From: Colletes latitarsis
Taxonomy: Eukaryota; Arthropoda; Insecta; Hymenoptera; Colletidae
Assembly: GCF_051014445.1 (NCBI RefSeq)
Contig: NC_135147.1
Coordinates: 27,308,479-27,372,478 of the forward strand
Length of the DNA stretch: 64,000 nucleotides
Direction of reading: 5' to 3'
Shown: positions 63,760 to 64,000 of the stretch, one piece after another
Layout: every line of letters starts with the position of its first letter
Numbering within the stretch: the stretch's first letter is position 1
The notes under the pieces: generated by a model
The model's input: the letters and a program-made list of their open reading frames with translations, nothing else
The model's database searches: none
Told to the model about the DNA's origin: nothing
Made by a program: the position numbers and the translations under genes

Positions 63760-64000
63760 GTACGATTCGAATCTAATCGGTGGTACACCACCCACCCGAT
63801 TAATGGACACGGGTGCAATAAGCTTTTCTAATGTTTGCTTACTATTAAAGCCGATGTAGAATGAGAAAACAGCGCCGTTAAAACTACTTCTGCCCATTCT
63901 TGGCTCCCTAGGTTACCAAAATAACTTTCATTCCGCCATCTCACTACCCAGACCGTCGGTCTGCTCCTCCTTCTCTCCTTCGGTGTTTCCTTTTCCACGT
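63760..64000. other. Start of the next paxillin intron
   Basis: It begins GTACGATTC after LD4 and runs to the window edge. No exon is seen. Confidence 0.6.

Noticed and set aside
1..64000. CRISPR arrays, bacterial operons, rRNA or tRNA genes
   Set aside because: The window is eukaryotic with spliced genes. I saw no regularly spaced short repeats with unique spacers and no convincing cloverleaf or rRNA sequence, though I could not run a tRNA scan.

Overview
This is eukaryotic nuclear DNA, almost certainly from an insect and most likely a hymenopteran (a bee or relative; this is inference). The evidence is short GT-AG introns of about 60-150 bp, an AT-rich but CpG-tolerant base composition, animal single-copy genes, and a dispersed terminal-inverted-repeat family. 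I rebuilt coding models by joining open frames at splice sites. For every multi-exon gene except the nested one and the 11 kb candidate, the exon phases agree and total length divides by three. No translated copy could be searched against a database.

Left part (1-16.4 kb): mostly gene-poor, with four copies of the repeat family. There is a candidate set of unrecognised coding exons at 10.98-11.77 kb and a convincing three-exon plus-strand gene at 12.8-14.8 kb for a single-pass membrane protein with two PPxY motifs.

Middle part (16.4-46.3 kb): a gene-dense housekeeping block. In order: RRP15 (-), a 12-finger C2H2 protein (-), SRP14 (-), a small GON7-like acidic protein (+), a C14orf119-family protein (+), the 13-exon spastizin/ZFYVE26 gene (-, 2624 aa), PSME4/PA200 (+, 1879 aa, head-to-head with ZFYVE26) and the U-box cyclophilin PPIL2 (+, 520 aa). 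A small plus-strand gene for a putative secreted/membrane protein lies inside one ZFYVE26 intron.

Right part (46.7-64 kb): one gene, paxillin, running off the right edge before its LIM domains. The exons for LD1, LD2, LD3 and LD4 are clear. Upstream of LD1 are four separate candidate first exons plus a fifth start that extends the LD1 exon leftwards. The four spliced ones all end in phase 1, matching the LD1 exon. The introns hold the remaining copies of the repeat family, several with internal tandem arrays of about 142 bp, and a complex repeat region at 49.3-51.7 kb.

The genes serve separate cell functions: ribosome biogenesis, protein targeting, tRNA modification, lysosome/autophagy, proteasome activation, splicing, and adhesion signalling. 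Nothing suggests an operon-like system. The most notable observations are the multi-promoter paxillin locus, the gene nested in spastizin, and the repeat family with expanding cores.
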